Shown piece after piece: positions 33,061 to 44,778 of a stretch of DNA of 51,197 bases (within the stretch, counting starts at the first letter, position 1; each line of letters opens with the position of its first letter). The DNA is from Alphaproteobacteria bacterium bin52 (GTDB lineage: Bacteria; Pseudomonadota; Alphaproteobacteria; Thalassobaculales; Thalassobaculaceae): assembly GCA_002238645.1 (NCBI GenBank), contig MPMT01000031.1:1-51197 (forward strand), written 5' to 3'. The position numbers and the translations under genes are program-made. The notes beneath the pieces are model-generated. The model was not told where the DNA came from, did not search any database, and saw only the letters and a list, made by a program, of their open reading frames with translations.

Positions 33061-33896
33061 CGACGGTGCGGTTGCGGACCGTCCGCGACGGGCTGTGCAC
33101 GGTGCTGGGAATCACCCGACGCGGGTATTTCATCCCCCATCGCCACGCCGCAAGCCTGGCGCCGGACCGGCGGCCCTACCGCTGGATCGAGGAGCGGTTC
33201 GAGGGCTGTCGCGAGGGCGAGTTTGCCCGGGTACTCGAGGCTGTCGCGGGGTTCCGCGAGGAGTTGGAGGCCATCGGCGGAGCGCCGCCGGAGCCACGCT
33301 GGCAGCAGGACTGGTTCCCGGGACTGGATGCGGCGGTGCTCTACGCCCTCGTGCGCAGCCGCAGGCCGCGGCGCGTGTTCGAGATTGGGTCCGGCCACTC
33401 GACCCGGTTCCTGGTCAGGGCGATCCGGGACGGGGCGATTGCAGTCGAGATCACCTGCTGCGATCCCGCGCCGCGTGCCGATGTTGCCTCGCTGCCGCTC
33501 AGGCTGATCCGTGCGCCGGTCCAGCAGCTTGCCGTCGCCGACGTCCCCGAGCTCGGCCCCGGCGACATGCTGCTGGTCGACTCGAGCCACCTGCTGTTTC
33601 CGGGAAGCGATGTCGACTGGGTGCTGAACCGGCTGCTGCCGTCCCTGTCCGCCGGGGTGCTGATGCATTTCCACGACATGTTCCTGCCGGATCCCTACCC
33701 GGAAGACTGGGACTGGCGCGGCTATGCCGAGCAGCAGGCAATTGCGGTGTTGCTGCAGTCAGACCGGGTGCGGCCGCTGTTTTCCAGCCACTACATGCGG
33801 ACCCGCGGCGTCGGCATGCTCGGTGCCTTCGGATTGGCCCGGTTTCCGGATGCGTACGGTGCGCCGGAATCCAGCCTGTGGCTCGAACTGTCCTGA
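33057..33896 (+). CDS. Class I SAM-dependent methyltransferase
   Basis: A 279-residue protein starting at TTG (TTGA overlap with the upstream stop); a later ATG would lose the N-terminal region. The SAM site is clear: RRPRRVFEIGSGHSTRFLVRAIRDG (motif I), ITCCDPAPRADV (motif II acidic), PGDMLLVDSSHLLFPGSDVDWVLNRLLPSLSAGVLMHFHDMFLP (motif IV region). It fits the Methyltransf_24 group often acting on sugars or small acids. It is the last protein gene of the rightward cluster and ends six bases before tRNA-Gln on the other strand. Confidence 0.82.
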   Translation: MTTVRLRTVRDGLCTVLGITRRGYFIPHRHAASLAPDRRPYRWIEERFEGCREGEFARVLEAVAGFREELEAIGGAPPEPRWQQDWFPGLDAAVLYALVRSRRPRRVFEIGSGHSTRFLVRAIRDGAIAVEITCCDPAPRADVASLPLRLIRAPVQQLAVADVPELGPGDMLLVDSSHLLFPGSDVDWVLNRLLPSLSAGVLMHFHDMFLPDPYPEDWDWRGYAEQQAIAVLLQSDRVRPLFSSHYMRTRGVGMLGAFGLARFPDAYGAPESSLWLELS

Positions 33897-33901
33897 CTGC
33901 G

Positions 33902-33975
33902 TGGCTGGGGCGGCAGGGTTCGAACCTGCGATCGCGGGATCAAAACCCGCTGCCTTACCGCTTGGCTACGCCCCA
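33902..33975 (-). tRNA. tRNA-Gln (anticodon TTG)
   Basis: Reading from 33975 down: 7-bp acceptor TGGGGCG paired with CGCCCCA, D arm GCC-AAGCGGTAA-GGC, anticodon stem GCGGG/CCCGC with loop TTTTGAT giving anticodon TTG, T arm GCAGG-TTCGAAC-CCTGC, discriminator G and an encoded CCA end. All stems pair perfectly. tRNA ends are common integration sites; the fragmentary XRE gene just beyond fits that. Confidence 0.95.
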
Positions 33976-34005
33976 GCACCGGAGCGCGAGACTAGCTACA
34001 ACCTG

Positions 34006-34226
34006 GCCGAGCCGCAACATGCGCCGCTGCCGGACGACCGTGTGCGCAAGGTTCGCAGACAGGCAAGACTCACCCAGGCGCGGACGGCTCTCCCGATGGG
34101 CATGAGCCTGTCCGGCTACCGCAGGCGGGAACAGGGAGTGCGGCGGATCAGTGGCCCGGCGGCGACACTGTTCGCGTGATCCAGAAGGAGCCGGAAGCGG
34201 TCAGGCGTGCGTTGCAGGCCCCGTGA
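34006..34226 (+). pseudogene. Frameshifted XRE-type antitoxin/regulator relic
   Basis: One frame reads DDRVRKVRRQARLTQARTALPMGMSLSGYRRREQGVRRISGPAATLF, a helix-turn-helix typical of HigA/NadS-like antitoxins. It runs into a TGA near 34177. The neighbouring frame continues exactly as the family would, RVIQKEPEAVRRALQAP, ending at 34226. A one-base frameshift near 34170 therefore inactivates the gene. No start codon or matching toxin is visible on the tRNA side. Confidence 0.75.
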
Positions 34227-34460
34227 GCCAGGGTTTGTCCATCGGGAGCCCTTCCTGTCGGTCCGAACACCGTTGTCGATGCCCCGGCGACACAACACCA
34301 AGGCACCCTTGTCTTGGAACCGGGTTCCAACCACCCGACCGGAATTCTCCCGACGCGCTTGCCCAAGTGTTCGCGGGCGCCTGAACCGACCGTCTCACCA
34401 TCAGGGTATCGCGAGGGGGTGGATTGACGCTCGGCACGTGAAATTCCTAGAGTCCGTACC

Positions 34461-35510
34461 ATGGACCACACGGGCATTCTCAGCCTCAGCCAGCGCTCGC
34501 GCGAAGTCTTCCGGCATATCATCGACAGTTTCGTCGAGACCGGGGAGCCGATCGGGTCCCGCACGCTGTCGCGCCGGATGGGGCAGGGGTTGTCACCGGC
34601 CACCGTGCGCAATGTCATGGCCGACCTCGAGGAAGCGGGACTGCTGTTCGCGCCGCACGTGTCCGCCGGCCGGCTTCCGACCGATCTCGGACTGCGGATC
34701 TTCGTCGACGCCCTGCTCGAGATCGGTGGCGACCTGACGCGGGAGGAGCGCGAGAGCATCGACGGCAAGTGCGCGGCCACGGGACGCAGCTTCTCCGAGG
34801 TCATGGAGGAGACCGGGGCCGCGCTTGCCGGTCTGACCGAGTGTGCGGGACTGGTGATCTCGCCCAAGACCGATGCGCCCCTGCGCCAGATCGAGTTCCT
34901 GGCGCTGAATGGGGGCAAGGCCCTGGTGGTCATGGTGACCGATGGGGGGATGGTGGAAAACCGGGTGATCGACCTGCCCGCGGGCCTGCCGCCGTCGGCC
35001 CTCGCCCAGGCGGCCAACTACATCAATTCGCACCTGGCGAACGCGACGATGCACGAGGCCCATGTCCGGATCCGGACCGAGATCGCCGAACACCGCACCG
35101 AGCTTGACACCCTGACCGGCAAGCTGGTGAGCGACGGGATCGCGCTGTGGGCCGGCGGAGCACCCGGTGGATCGCTGATCCTGCGCGGTCAGTCCAAACT
35201 GCTGAACGATGTGCACGCGCTCGAGGACCTCGAACGCATTCGGCAACTGTTCGAGACCCTGGAACGCCGCGAAAACCTGCTGCAGCTGCTCGAGGCGACC
35301 GGGGACGCGGACGGGGTCCAGATCTTCATCGGCTCGGAGAACATGCTGTTCCGCAACTCGGGCTGCTCGATGATTATCGCGCCCTACCACGACCAGAACC
35401 GGCGGGTCGTGGGCGCGCTCGGGGTCATCGGGCCGACCCGAATGAACTATGCCCGCATCATTCCGATGGTCGATTACACCTCGAAACTGCTGGGCCGGCT
35501 TCTGGACTGA
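34461..35510 (+). CDS. hrcA: Heat-inducible transcription repressor HrcA
   Basis: A 349-residue protein with the N-terminal winged helix (LSQRSREVFRHIIDSFVETGEPIGSRTLSRRMGQGLSPATVRNVMADLEEAGLL) followed by SAGRLPTDLGLRIFVDALLE, and a C-terminal dimer/GAF-like region (IFIGSENMLFRNSGCSMIIAPYHDQNRRVVGALGVIGPTRMNYARIIPMVDYTSKLL). It represses chaperone genes at CIRCE inverted repeats. I looked upstream of hrcA, dnaK, dnaJ and grpE and did not see a clear CIRCE copy, so its targets in this window are uncertain; groESL elsewhere is likely. It is convergent with dnaJ, 20 bp apart. Confidence 0.93.
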   Translation: MDHTGILSLSQRSREVFRHIIDSFVETGEPIGSRTLSRRMGQGLSPATVRNVMADLEEAGLLFAPHVSAGRLPTDLGLRIFVDALLEIGGDLTREERESIDGKCAATGRSFSEVMEETGAALAGLTECAGLVISPKTDAPLRQIEFLALNGGKALVVMVTDGGMVENRVIDLPAGLPPSALAQAANYINSHLANATMHEAHVRIRTEIAEHRTELDTLTGKLVSDGIALWAGGAPGGSLILRGQSKLLNDVHALEDLERIRQLFETLERRENLLQLLEATGDADGVQIFIGSENMLFRNSGCSMIIAPYHDQNRRVVGALGVIGPTRMNYARIIPMVDYTSKLLGRLLD

Positions 35511-35530
35511 GCCGGCCGCGGAGTTCCGGT

Positions 35531-36643
35531 TCAGTCGCGCAGGTCTTCCCAGATTGATTTCCAGCGGTCGAAGAACCCGGCCGACTTCGGGCTGGTCGAC
35601 TTGCTCTGGTCGCGGGAGAATTCCTCGAGCAGCTGCTTCTGGTGCTGGGTCAGGTTGACCGGGGTCTCGACCACAATATCGACATGAAAGTCGCCGCGAA
35701 CCGATGAGCGCAGCTGGCTCATGCCCTTGCCACGCAGCCGGTACCGGGTTCCGGTCTGGGTTCCCGGAGCGATGGTGACGCGGACCGGCGGCCCGTCCAG
35801 GGTCGGCACCTCGATGGCTCCGCCGAGTGCTGCCGTGGTCATCGACACCGGGACCTCGCAGAAGACGGTGGAACCGTCGCGACCGAAGAAGGGATGCTCG
35901 TTGATCGACAGGAAGATGTAGAGATCTCCCGACGGCGCACCCCGAATGCCGGCCTCGCCCTCTCCCGACAGCCTGATGCGGGTCCCGTCCTCCACGCCGG
36001 CCGGAATGGTGACCGAGAGCGACCGGTTTTTCCTGACCCGCCCGCTGCCGTGACAACTCTCGCACGGATTTTCGATCACCATCCCTGCGCCGCCACAGGA
36101 GGCGCAGGTGCGCTCGACGGTGAAGAAACCCTGTTGCGCCCGCACCCGGCCGCGTCCGCGACAGGTGCCGCAAGTGACCGGGTGCGAACCCGACTGCGCA
36201 CCGCTGCCCGAACAGGTCTCGCAACTGACGCTGCCGGGGACGGAGACAGCCGCCTTGCGACCGCGGAATGCCTCCTCGAGTGTGATCGACATGTCGAACC
36301 GCAGGTCGGCGCCACGCTGGTTGGCCGACCCGCCGCGACGCCCACCCATGAAATCGCCGAAAACCTCGTCGAAGATATCGGCGAAACCCGCCCCGGCCGG
36401 TCCCCCGCCCATCCCGCCTTCGAAGGCATCGTGGCCGAACCGGTCATAGGCCGCCCGCTTCTGCGGATCCTTCAGGACATCGTAGGCCTCGTTGATGTCC
36501 TTGAACCGTTGTTCGGCAGAGGTGTCGTCGGGATTGCGGTCAGGGTGAAAGCGCAGGGCAAGCTTGCGGTAGGCCGACTTGAGAGCGGCATCGTCGGCGT
36601 TCCGGTCGACACCCAGCGTTTCGTAGTAGTCCTGTCGTGCCAT
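35531..36643 (-). CDS. dnaJ: Co-chaperone DnaJ
   Basis: A 370-residue type I J-protein from the ATG at 36643 ([12 protein letters not shown]); an ATG four codons upstream is possible. J domain with the HPD motif (RFHPDRN), Gly/Phe-rich region ([12 protein letters not shown]...GDFMGG), four zinc-finger repeats [24 protein letters not shown] and CESCHGSG, and the client-binding C-terminal domains. It stimulates the DnaK ATPase and delivers unfolded clients. It follows dnaK by 102 bp in the same direction, as in the usual dnaKJ operon. Confidence 0.96.
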   Translation of the reverse strand: MARQDYYETLGVDRNADDAALKSAYRKLALRFHPDRNPDDTSAEQRFKDINEAYDVLKDPQKRAAYDRFGHDAFEGGMGGGPAGAGFADIFDEVFGDFMGGRRGGSANQRGADLRFDMSITLEEAFRGRKAAVSVPGSVSCETCSGSGAQSGSHPVTCGTCRGRGRVRAQQGFFTVERTCASCGGAGMVIENPCESCHGSGRVRKNRSLSVTIPAGVEDGTRIRLSGEGEAGIRGAPSGDLYIFLSINEHPFFGRDGSTVFCEVPVSMTTAALGGAIEVPTLDGPPVRVTIAPGTQTGTRYRLRGKGMSQLRSSVRGDFHVDIVVETPVNLTQHQKQLLEEFSRDQSKSTSPKSAGFFDRWKSIWEDLRD

Positions 36644-36745
36644 GTCAGCTGCCATCCCTGCGCAGGCGGGCGTGGCTGCGCATCAGCGAGCGGGGAGCCC
36701 GGACCCGGTCGCGCTCCCCGTTGCGCAATACGATGTGATTTGCGG

Positions 36746-38665
<1,920 letters not shown>

Positions 38666-38862
38666 TGAAGCCTCTCGCCTGCGGCAAACGCACACGGCCC
38701 CACAGGGCACCGCGAACGGTCCCGTCTTGTCAGTGTTCGATGAATCTGGAATGGATATGGTTGTTGTCGGAAACGGCTTCAAGCCTCCGGTCGCACAAAT
38801 TTCCGAAACGCCTGGGCGCCAGCCGTTCCGACTCACCCGCCGTCACGGGAGTTCCCCGCGCC

Positions 38863-39867
38863 GTGATCATTTCCGCGAGTTACCGCTGCGACATTCCGGC
38901 CTTCTACTCACGCTGGTTCTCGAACCGGCTCGATGCCGGATGGTGCGAGGTCCGCAATCCGTGGTCAGGGAAGATTTCCCGGGTCGCGCTCGACGCCCGG
39001 GCGGTGACCGGATTCGTGTTCTGGACGCGGCGGACGGCACCGTTCATGGCGGTCCTGCAACGGTTGCGGGACAGGGGAACGCCGTTCGTCGTCCAGTTTA
39101 CCGTCACGGGCTATCCACGTGACCTCGAGCCGGGTGTCGTCGACTGGCGCCGTGCCGTCGATGACCTGCACGAGATCGCGGACCGGTTCGGTTCCCGCGT
39201 TCCGGTGTGGCGGTACGACCCGGTGATCGAGACCGCACGGACACCGGCAGCGTTTCACGTCGAACAGGTCTCGATGCTGTCCGAACGGTTGACCGGGGCG
39301 AGTGACGAGGTGGTGCTGTCGTTTGCCCACATCTATGCCAAGACCAGGCGGTCGCTGGACCGGCTGGCGCCGGAGTGGCGGGACCCGCCGGCGGACGAGA
39401 AACGGGCATTGCTCCGGCGCCTTGGCCAGGTCGCCAACGCAAACGGCCTGCGACCCACGGTCTGCGCCCAGCCCGGTCTCGTCAGTCCGCCGCTCGCGCC
39501 CGCGGCGTGTATCGACGCGGACCGGCTTGCCGACGCCGGAGGCCTGCCGGTCCGGGTGCGGCAGAAGGGCAACCGGCCCGGGTGCCTGTGTGCGGAATCA
39601 CGCGATGTCGGGGCCTATGACAGCTGTATCCAGGGCTGCGTCTATTGCTACGCGGTCCGTTCCCGGGCCGCGGCGCGCCGACGCATGCAGCGGCACGATC
39701 CGGAGTGCCCGGTTCTGATACCGCAACCGGGTCAGCAGTCCGCGTCTTCCCCTGCCGTATCCTCATCTTCTGCCGGCACGTCCTCCCCGGCCGCCTCTGC
39801 CGGCGGCGGAGGATCCTTGGCGACACCGACCATCGCGGCCCGCAGCAGCCGGTCGCCCAGGACGTAG
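38863..39867 (+). CDS. DUF1848 family protein
   Basis: From the GTG at 38863 (GGGAG upstream) the protein has 334 residues and starts VIISASYRCDIPAFYSRWFSNRLDAGWCEVRNPW, the standard DUF1848 opening. Family motifs follow: VTGFVFWTRRTAPFMAVLQRLRDRG, FVVQFTVTGYPRDLEPGV, PVWRYDPVIE, then the cysteine-rich C-terminus CLCAESRDVGAYDSCIQGCVYCYAVRSR, which could bind an Fe-S cluster. Function is not established. A normal member would end near RHDPECPVL; here the frame continues ~50 Ser/Ala-rich residues and overlaps the 3' end of grpE on the opposite strand by 136 bases. Confidence 0.82.
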   Translation: MIISASYRCDIPAFYSRWFSNRLDAGWCEVRNPWSGKISRVALDARAVTGFVFWTRRTAPFMAVLQRLRDRGTPFVVQFTVTGYPRDLEPGVVDWRRAVDDLHEIADRFGSRVPVWRYDPVIETARTPAAFHVEQVSMLSERLTGASDEVVLSFAHIYAKTRRSLDRLAPEWRDPPADEKRALLRRLGQVANANGLRPTVCAQPGLVSPPLAPAACIDADRLADAGGLPVRVRQKGNRPGCLCAESRDVGAYDSCIQGCVYCYAVRSRAAARRRMQRHDPECPVLIPQPGQQSASSPAVSSSSAGTSSPAASAGGGGSLATPTIAARSSRSPRT

Positions 39868-40442
39868 CCCGGCTGCAGCACCTGGATGACGGTTCCCGCC
39901 TCCTGGCCCGAGTCGGTGACCTCGAACATGGCCTGGTGCAGGTTGTAGTCGAACTTCTCGCCGGCGGGGTCCACGCGGCTGATGCCGTTCTTCTCCATGG
40001 CGGCAAGTAGGTCGCGTTCGGTCATTTCGACCCCGACCACCATGTTGCGGACCCACTCGTCCGCGTCCTCGAGACTGTCAGGCGTCGCCTCCAGTGCGCG
40101 GCGCAGGTTGTCGGCTGTGCTCAGCAGGTCACGCGCAAAGGCGGCAATGCCGAACCTGCGGGTCTGTTCCTTCTCCCGTTCGGTCCGCTTGCGCAGGTTC
40201 TCCTGCTCGGCGACGGCGCGCAGCAACTGGTCCCTGAGTGCCAGGACCTGGGCTGCCAGTTCGGCCTCCCTGTCGACTTCCAGCTCCTGAACGTCCGCAT
40301 CAGCAGTGTCCGGGTCGACCCCGGGATCCGGTGAACCGGACCCGGCTTCCTCCTCCCGGGAGGGATCGTCCGCATCGCCGGTTTCCTCCGGGGCCGGTCG
40401 GTCGACCTGGCCGGGTTCTTCCTCTTCATGATTCCTGGACAT
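39732..40442 (-). CDS. grpE: Nucleotide exchange factor GrpE
   Basis: A 236-residue protein from the ATG at 40442 (MSRNHEEEEPGQ). A long acidic disordered N-terminus is followed by the coiled coil (AELAAQVLALRDQLLRAVAEQENLRKRTEREKEQTRRFGIAAFARDLLSTADNLRRALEA) and the beta domain with VGVEMTERDLLAAMEKNGISRVDPAGEKFDYNLHQAMFEV and IQVLQPGYVLGDRLLRAAMVGVAK. It releases ADP from DnaK. It is separated from dnaK by the oppositely oriented DUF1848 gene, so it is probably transcribed alone. Confidence 0.94.
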   Translation of the reverse strand: MSRNHEEEEPGQVDRPAPEETGDADDPSREEEAGSGSPDPGVDPDTADADVQELEVDREAELAAQVLALRDQLLRAVAEQENLRKRTEREKEQTRRFGIAAFARDLLSTADNLRRALEATPDSLEDADEWVRNMVVGVEMTERDLLAAMEKNGISRVDPAGEKFDYNLHQAMFEVTDSGQEAGTVIQVLQPGYVLGDRLLRAAMVGVAKDPPPPAEAAGEDVPAEDEDTAGEDADC

Positions 40443-40751
40443 GGTTCCTTCTGCCGCTTGCCTGTGCCTGACTGTCACACATGTAGGGGATCGTCGGAAT
40501 TTTGCAATCGCACCGTGCCCGGACACGGCCGGCGGGCGAGCATTTTCCGGTCGGTTCGCAGGCGCCGGCGTCCTTTCCGCCTGCCGCTGCGAGCGTCTTG
40601 ATATATCCAGCGCGTTCGGGAATGCGCCGGCACACTGTGGACCGGTGACCCTGTTGGCCCGCCGGTCCGGGACGTACCGGCGGGTCGATTGTCCGCGATG
40701 CTGCGGTGCGGTAGCATTGGGGGCCGGGACTCCTCAAGGGAATCGCAGCTC
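40443..40751. promoter_or_regulatory. Divergent grpE/lapA regulatory region with a possible heat-shock promoter
   Basis: 309 bp without a gene. On the grpE strand TTGCAAA (40507-40501) and CCCCTACAT (40489-40481) stand 11 bases apart and resemble a sigma-32 -35/-10 pair, though the spacing is shorter than usual. No CIRCE-type inverted repeat was seen. The right half upstream of lapA is GC-rich with no recognisable hexamers. Confidence 0.3.
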
Positions 40752-41084
40752 ATGGTCGGCGGATCACGCATCGGCAGCATCGTCACGGCGATCGTCACCA
40801 CGCCGGTTACCCTCGCGGTGATCCTCTTCGCCGTGTCCAACCGCCACCCGGCCGAGTTGCGCCTGTGGCCGCTGGCTGGATCGGCAGAGGTTCCCCTCTA
40901 TCTCGTGGGGCTTGCGACCATGCTGATCGGATTCCTGTTCGGAGCCGCCGTGGCCTGGTTTGGCGCCGGGACGGCCCGCGCCCGTGCCCGGACGGCGGAA
41001 CGGGATCTGCGGGTGCTGCGGACCAGTCTGCCTGCTGCCGGGCCGGACGGCGGCAGGACACGCGGTGCGGGCGGACCGCCATGA
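40752..41084 (+). CDS. lapA: LapA-domain (DUF1049) membrane protein
   Basis: A 110-residue protein with two transmembrane helices (IVTAIVTTPVTLAVILFAVSNRHPAELRLWPL and VPLYLVGLATMLIGFLFGAAVAWF), the exact layout of LapA proteins, followed by a charged cytoplasmic tail rich in Arg. LapA is tied to lipopolysaccharide assembly control in enterobacteria; in alphaproteobacteria it commonly stands upstream of trpF, as here. Its stop overlaps the trpF start (ATGA). Confidence 0.8.
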   Translation: MVGGSRIGSIVTAIVTTPVTLAVILFAVSNRHPAELRLWPLAGSAEVPLYLVGLATMLIGFLFGAAVAWFGAGTARARARTAERDLRVLRTSLPAAGPDGGRTRGAGGPP

Positions 41085-41722
41085 AGGCCGGGCTGCAGAT
41101 CAAGATATGCGGACTGAACACTCCCGAGGCGGTGCTGGCGGCGCGCGGAGCGAGTCACAACGGCTTTGTGTTCTACCCCCCGTCCCCGCGCTCGGTCTCG
41201 CCGCGGCGTGCCGGGGAGCTGGCAAGGGACGCGACCGCGCGCCGGGTTGCGGTCGTGGTCGATCCGGACGACGGGCTGGTCGAATCGATCCTCGAGTTCC
41301 TCGCCCCCGACTTCCTGCAGTTGCACGGACACGAGACCCCCGACCGTGCCCGTGACCTCGCGGACCGGTACGGGGTCGGCATCATGAAGGCGTTGCGCGT
41401 CTCCGCTCCGGTCGATGTGGAGGAAGCCCTCATGTGGGACGGGGTGGCCGATGCCCTGCTGTTCGATGCCCGGCCACCGGTCGGCGCCACCCTGCCCGGC
41501 GGCAACGGAGCATCGTTCGACTGGACCCTGCTCGCGGACTTCGACAGCGCATGCCCCTGGTTCCTGTCAGGCGGATTGGATGCCGCGAGCGTGCGCGGCG
41601 CGCTCGAGACCGTGTCGCCGGACGGCGTCGACGTCTCCTCGGGCGTGGAGGATGCCCCGGGTGTAAAGAACCCGGACCGGATCAGGGCCTTCATCGCCAC
41701 GGTGCAGGGTCGCCCAGCCTGA
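41081..41722 (+). CDS. trpF: Phosphoribosylanthranilate isomerase
   Basis: A 213-residue TIM-barrel enzyme for the third step after anthranilate in tryptophan synthesis. The first strand [14 protein letters not shown] carries the catalytic Cys10; [13 protein letters not shown] and [30 protein letters not shown] are family marks; [26 protein letters not shown] contains the catalytic Asp; the phosphate site ends with [24 protein letters not shown]. Translationally coupled to lapA; trpB starts ~107 bp later. Confidence 0.95.
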   Translation: MKAGLQIKICGLNTPEAVLAARGASHNGFVFYPPSPRSVSPRRAGELARDATARRVAVVVDPDDGLVESILEFLAPDFLQLHGHETPDRARDLADRYGVGIMKALRVSAPVDVEEALMWDGVADALLFDARPPVGATLPGGNGASFDWTLLADFDSACPWFLSGGLDAASVRGALETVSPDGVDVSSGVEDAPGVKNPDRIRAFIATVQGRPA

Positions 41723-41828
41723 TCCGCAGCCCGGCCCCGTTGCCGGCCGTCCCTCCGCCCGCGCTTGCGTCGCCGCCGGCACAACCGCATTATGCGCCCG
41801 ACCAAGTCCCGGTGCCGACGGAGTGGCC

Positions 41829-43055
41829 ATGCCGGCAACAGCTGCGACCAATACCTTCCGTGCCGGGCCGGACGAGGACGGACATTTCGGCAGTTTCGGC
41901 GGTCGGTACGTCGCCGAGACCCTGATGCCGCTGATCCTCGATGTCGAGGCGGCGTGGTCGCAGGCGCGCTCCGACCAGGATTTCTGGTCCGAACTCAGGT
42001 CCTACCACGTCCAGTACATCGGACGGCCCAGCCCGCTCTACCTTGCGAGCCGGCTGACCGAGCACTTCGGCGGTGCCCGGCTGTACTTCAAGCGTGACGA
42101 GCTGAACCACACCGGTGCGCACAAGATCAACAACGTCATGGGCCAGGCGCTGCTCGCGAGGCGCATGGGCAAGACCAGGATCATTGCCGAGACCGGCGCC
42201 GGCCAGCACGGGGTCGCGACTGCCACCGCATGCGCGCTGTTCGACATGGAGTGCGAGGTCTTCATGGGTGCCGAGGATGTCGAGCGGCAACGGCCGAACG
42301 TCGACAGGATGCGGTTGCTCGGAGCGAAGGTTCACCCGGTGACATCCGGGTCCGCCACGCTCAAGGACGCGATGAACGAGGCGCTGCGCTACTGGGTGTC
42401 CACGGCGGAGACGCACTTCTACATCATCGGAACGGTGGCAGGACCGCATCCGTACCCGCAGATGGTCCGGGACTTCCAAAGCGTGATTGGCGAGGAGACC
42501 CGCGAACAGATGCTTCGCGCCGAGGGCCGCCTGCCGGACACCCTGGTCGCCTGCATCGGCGGCGGATCGAACGCCATGGGACTGTTCTACCCGTTTCTCG
42601 ACGAACCGGAGATTACGATCTACGGGGTCGAGGCAGCGGGACACGGTATCGATACCGACGCGCACGCGGCCTCGATAGCCGGGGGCAGGCCCGGTGTACT
42701 GCACGGCAACCGGACCTACCTGCTGCAGGACGATGACGGTCAGATCACCGAGGCGCACTCGATCTCTGCCGGTCTCGACTATCCGGGCATCGGTCCGGAG
42801 CACTCCTGGCTGCACGAGACCGGACGGGTGCAATATGTCAGCGCCACCGACACCGCGGCACTGGAGGCCTTTGCGCTGTGTTCGCGGCTTGAAGGCATCA
42901 TCCCGGCCCTGGAACCGAGCCACGCGCTCGCATTCCTGGCCACCATCATTGGCGACCTGCCGAAGGAACACCTGATGGTGATGAACATGTGCGGGCGCGG
43001 TGACAAGGATCTCGAGGCGGTGCTGCCGCGGCTTGACGCCATGGGGTTGCTGTGA
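41829..43055 (+). CDS. trpB: Tryptophan synthase beta subunit
   Basis: A 408-residue PLP enzyme from the ATG at 41829 (a GTG two codons upstream is possible). PLP Lys99 is in [12 protein letters not shown], the phosphate loop is [15 protein letters not shown], and [12 protein letters not shown] and [14 protein letters not shown] are TrpB1 marks. It condenses indole with serine and forms the alpha2beta2 complex with TrpA. Its stop overlaps the trpA start (GTGA). Confidence 0.97.
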   Translation: MPATAATNTFRAGPDEDGHFGSFGGRYVAETLMPLILDVEAAWSQARSDQDFWSELRSYHVQYIGRPSPLYLASRLTEHFGGARLYFKRDELNHTGAHKINNVMGQALLARRMGKTRIIAETGAGQHGVATATACALFDMECEVFMGAEDVERQRPNVDRMRLLGAKVHPVTSGSATLKDAMNEALRYWVSTAETHFYIIGTVAGPHPYPQMVRDFQSVIGEETREQMLRAEGRLPDTLVACIGGGSNAMGLFYPFLDEPEITIYGVEAAGHGIDTDAHAASIAGGRPGVLHGNRTYLLQDDDGQITEAHSISAGLDYPGIGPEHSWLHETGRVQYVSATDTAALEAFALCSRLEGIIPALEPSHALAFLATIIGDLPKEHLMVMNMCGRGDKDLEAVLPRLDAMGLL

Positions 43056-43879
43056 GCGACCGGCTCGCCCGGATGTTCGGCCGCTGCGCGGCGGAGAACC
43101 GGGCGGCGCTCGGCATCTTCATCACCGCGTCGGATCCGGACGTCGACACCTCGCAGGCCATCCTGGATCACCTGCCCGGTGCCGGCGCCGACATGGTCGA
43201 GTTCGGCATGCCGTTTTCCGATCCGATGGCCGACGGTCCGGCGATCCAGGCATCGAGTCAGCGGGCGCTTCGGTCGGGGGGCTCGCTCGCTCGCACAGTG
43301 GGCATGGTCCGCAGGTTCCGCGACCGTGACGCGACGACCCCGGTGGTGCTGATGGGGTACTACAACCCGATCTTCAGCTACGGTGTTGCCCGGTTCCTCG
43401 ACGAGGCGGTGGGAGCAGGGGTTGACGGCCTGATCGTGGTCGACCTGCCGCCGGAGGAAGACGAGGAGCTGTGCCTGCCGGCAACCAGGGCCGGTCTGCC
43501 GTTCATCCGCCTTGCCGCCCCGACAACCAGGGATTCGCGCCTGCCAGCGGTGCTGCGCAACGCGTCGGGTTTCATCTACCATGTCTCCATTACCGGGATC
43601 ACCGGCACCCGGTCGGTTCCGATCGACATGGTCCGCGTTGCGGTCGGGCGGCTGAGGGCCCACACCGATCTGCCGGTCGGGGTCGGTTTCGGGATCAGGA
43701 CCCCGGAACAGGCGGCCGCGGTGGCCCGGGCCGCCGATGCCGCGATCGTCGGTTCAGCCGTGGTCACCGCCATCGCCGGGTCCCTGGACGCCGAAGGCAG
43801 GGCCGGCGAGCGTACCGTTCCTGCCGTGCTGGACCTGGTCGGGTCTCTGGCCGGCGGTGTGCGCGACGCGCGCCGGTGA
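43052..43879 (+). CDS. trpA: Tryptophan synthase alpha subunit
   Basis: A 275-residue TIM barrel starting at GTG overlapping trpB. The catalytic Glu is in [28 protein letters not shown], and the catalytic Asp in [24 protein letters not shown] and [30 protein letters not shown] form the phosphate site. It releases indole from indole-3-glycerol phosphate and channels it to TrpB. The accD gene follows after 13 bases. Confidence 0.96.
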   Translation: MSDRLARMFGRCAAENRAALGIFITASDPDVDTSQAILDHLPGAGADMVEFGMPFSDPMADGPAIQASSQRALRSGGSLARTVGMVRRFRDRDATTPVVLMGYYNPIFSYGVARFLDEAVGAGVDGLIVVDLPPEEDEELCLPATRAGLPFIRLAAPTTRDSRLPAVLRNASGFIYHVSITGITGTRSVPIDMVRVAVGRLRAHTDLPVGVGFGIRTPEQAAAVARAADAAIVGSAVVTAIAGSLDAEGRAGERTVPAVLDLVGSLAGGVRDARR

Positions 43880-43892
43880 GGGTAGGGAAACC

Positions 43893-44774
43893 ATGAACTG
43901 GATCACCAACTCGGTCCTGCCCAAGATCAAGGCACTGGTTCAGCAGAGCGAGGCTCCGGAAAACCTGTGGGCCAAGTGTGCCGCGTGCGACGAGATGATC
44001 TTCCACCGTCAGCTCGCCGAGAACCTGCAGGTTTGCCCGCACTGCGGCCATCACCGCCGGCTTGGCGTGACCGAACGTCTCGAGATGCTGTTTGACGACG
44101 GCCAGTCCACCAGGATCGATCTGCCGCAGCCGAACAGCCCCGATCCACTGAAGTTCCGGGACCGCAAGCGCTACGGTGACCGGCTGCGTGAGGCCCAGGC
44201 GAAGACCGGAAACCAGGATGCCATCGTGGTGGCGCACGGAACCATGGACGGGCACCCGGTGGTCGCGGCGGTGTTCGCCTTCGAATTCATGGGCGGCTCG
44301 ATGGGCGTCGCGGTCGGCGATGCCCTGATCCGGGCCGCGGAAGCCGCCCTGGAACACCAGGCGCCGCTGATCGTATTCCCGTCATCCGGAGGAGCCCGGA
44401 TGCAGGAGGGAATTCTCTCGCTAATGCAGATGCCGCGGACCGTCATCGCGGTGGACATGGTCAAGGATGCAGGGCTGCCGTACATGGTGGTGCTGACCAA
44501 TCCGACCACGGGGGGAGTGACCGCGTCCTTCGCCATGCTGGGTGACATTCACCTGGCCGAGCCGGGTGCGATCATCGGCTTTGCCGGTCAGCGGGTGATC
44601 GAGGAAACCATCCACGAACGGCTGCCGGAAGGTTTTCAGCGCTCGGAGTACCTGCTCGAGCACGGCATGGTCGACATGGTGGTTCCGCGTCACGAACTGC
44701 GCGATACCCTGGTCCGGCTGCTTGACCTCATCAGACGCCCCGGAACACTTGCCGCACGACAGGACGCCGCCTGA
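43893..44774 (+). CDS. accD: Acetyl-CoA carboxylase carboxyltransferase beta subunit
   Basis: A 293-residue subunit with the N-terminal zinc ribbon (Cys29, Cys32, Cys48, Cys51 in [10 protein letters not shown]...VCPHCGHH) and the crotonase-like core ([83 protein letters not shown]). It transfers carboxyl from biotin to acetyl-CoA with AccA, encoded elsewhere. Ending five bases before folC, it belongs to the trpFBA-accD-folC operon typical of alphaproteobacteria. Confidence 0.96.
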   Translation: MNWITNSVLPKIKALVQQSEAPENLWAKCAACDEMIFHRQLAENLQVCPHCGHHRRLGVTERLEMLFDDGQSTRIDLPQPNSPDPLKFRDRKRYGDRLREAQAKTGNQDAIVVAHGTMDGHPVVAAVFAFEFMGGSMGVAVGDALIRAAEAALEHQAPLIVFPSSGGARMQEGILSLMQMPRTVIAVDMVKDAGLPYMVVLTNPTTGGVTASFAMLGDIHLAEPGAIIGFAGQRVIEETIHERLPEGFQRSEYLLEHGMVDMVVPRHELRDTLVRLLDLIRRPGTLAARQDAA

Positions 44775-44778
44775 ACCC

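Noticed and set aside
34227..34460. Possible CIRCE element upstream of hrcA
   Set aside because: No TTAGCACTC-N9-GAGTGCTAA-like repeat could be found; a TTGACG (34424) with TAGAGT is only a weak promoter candidate.
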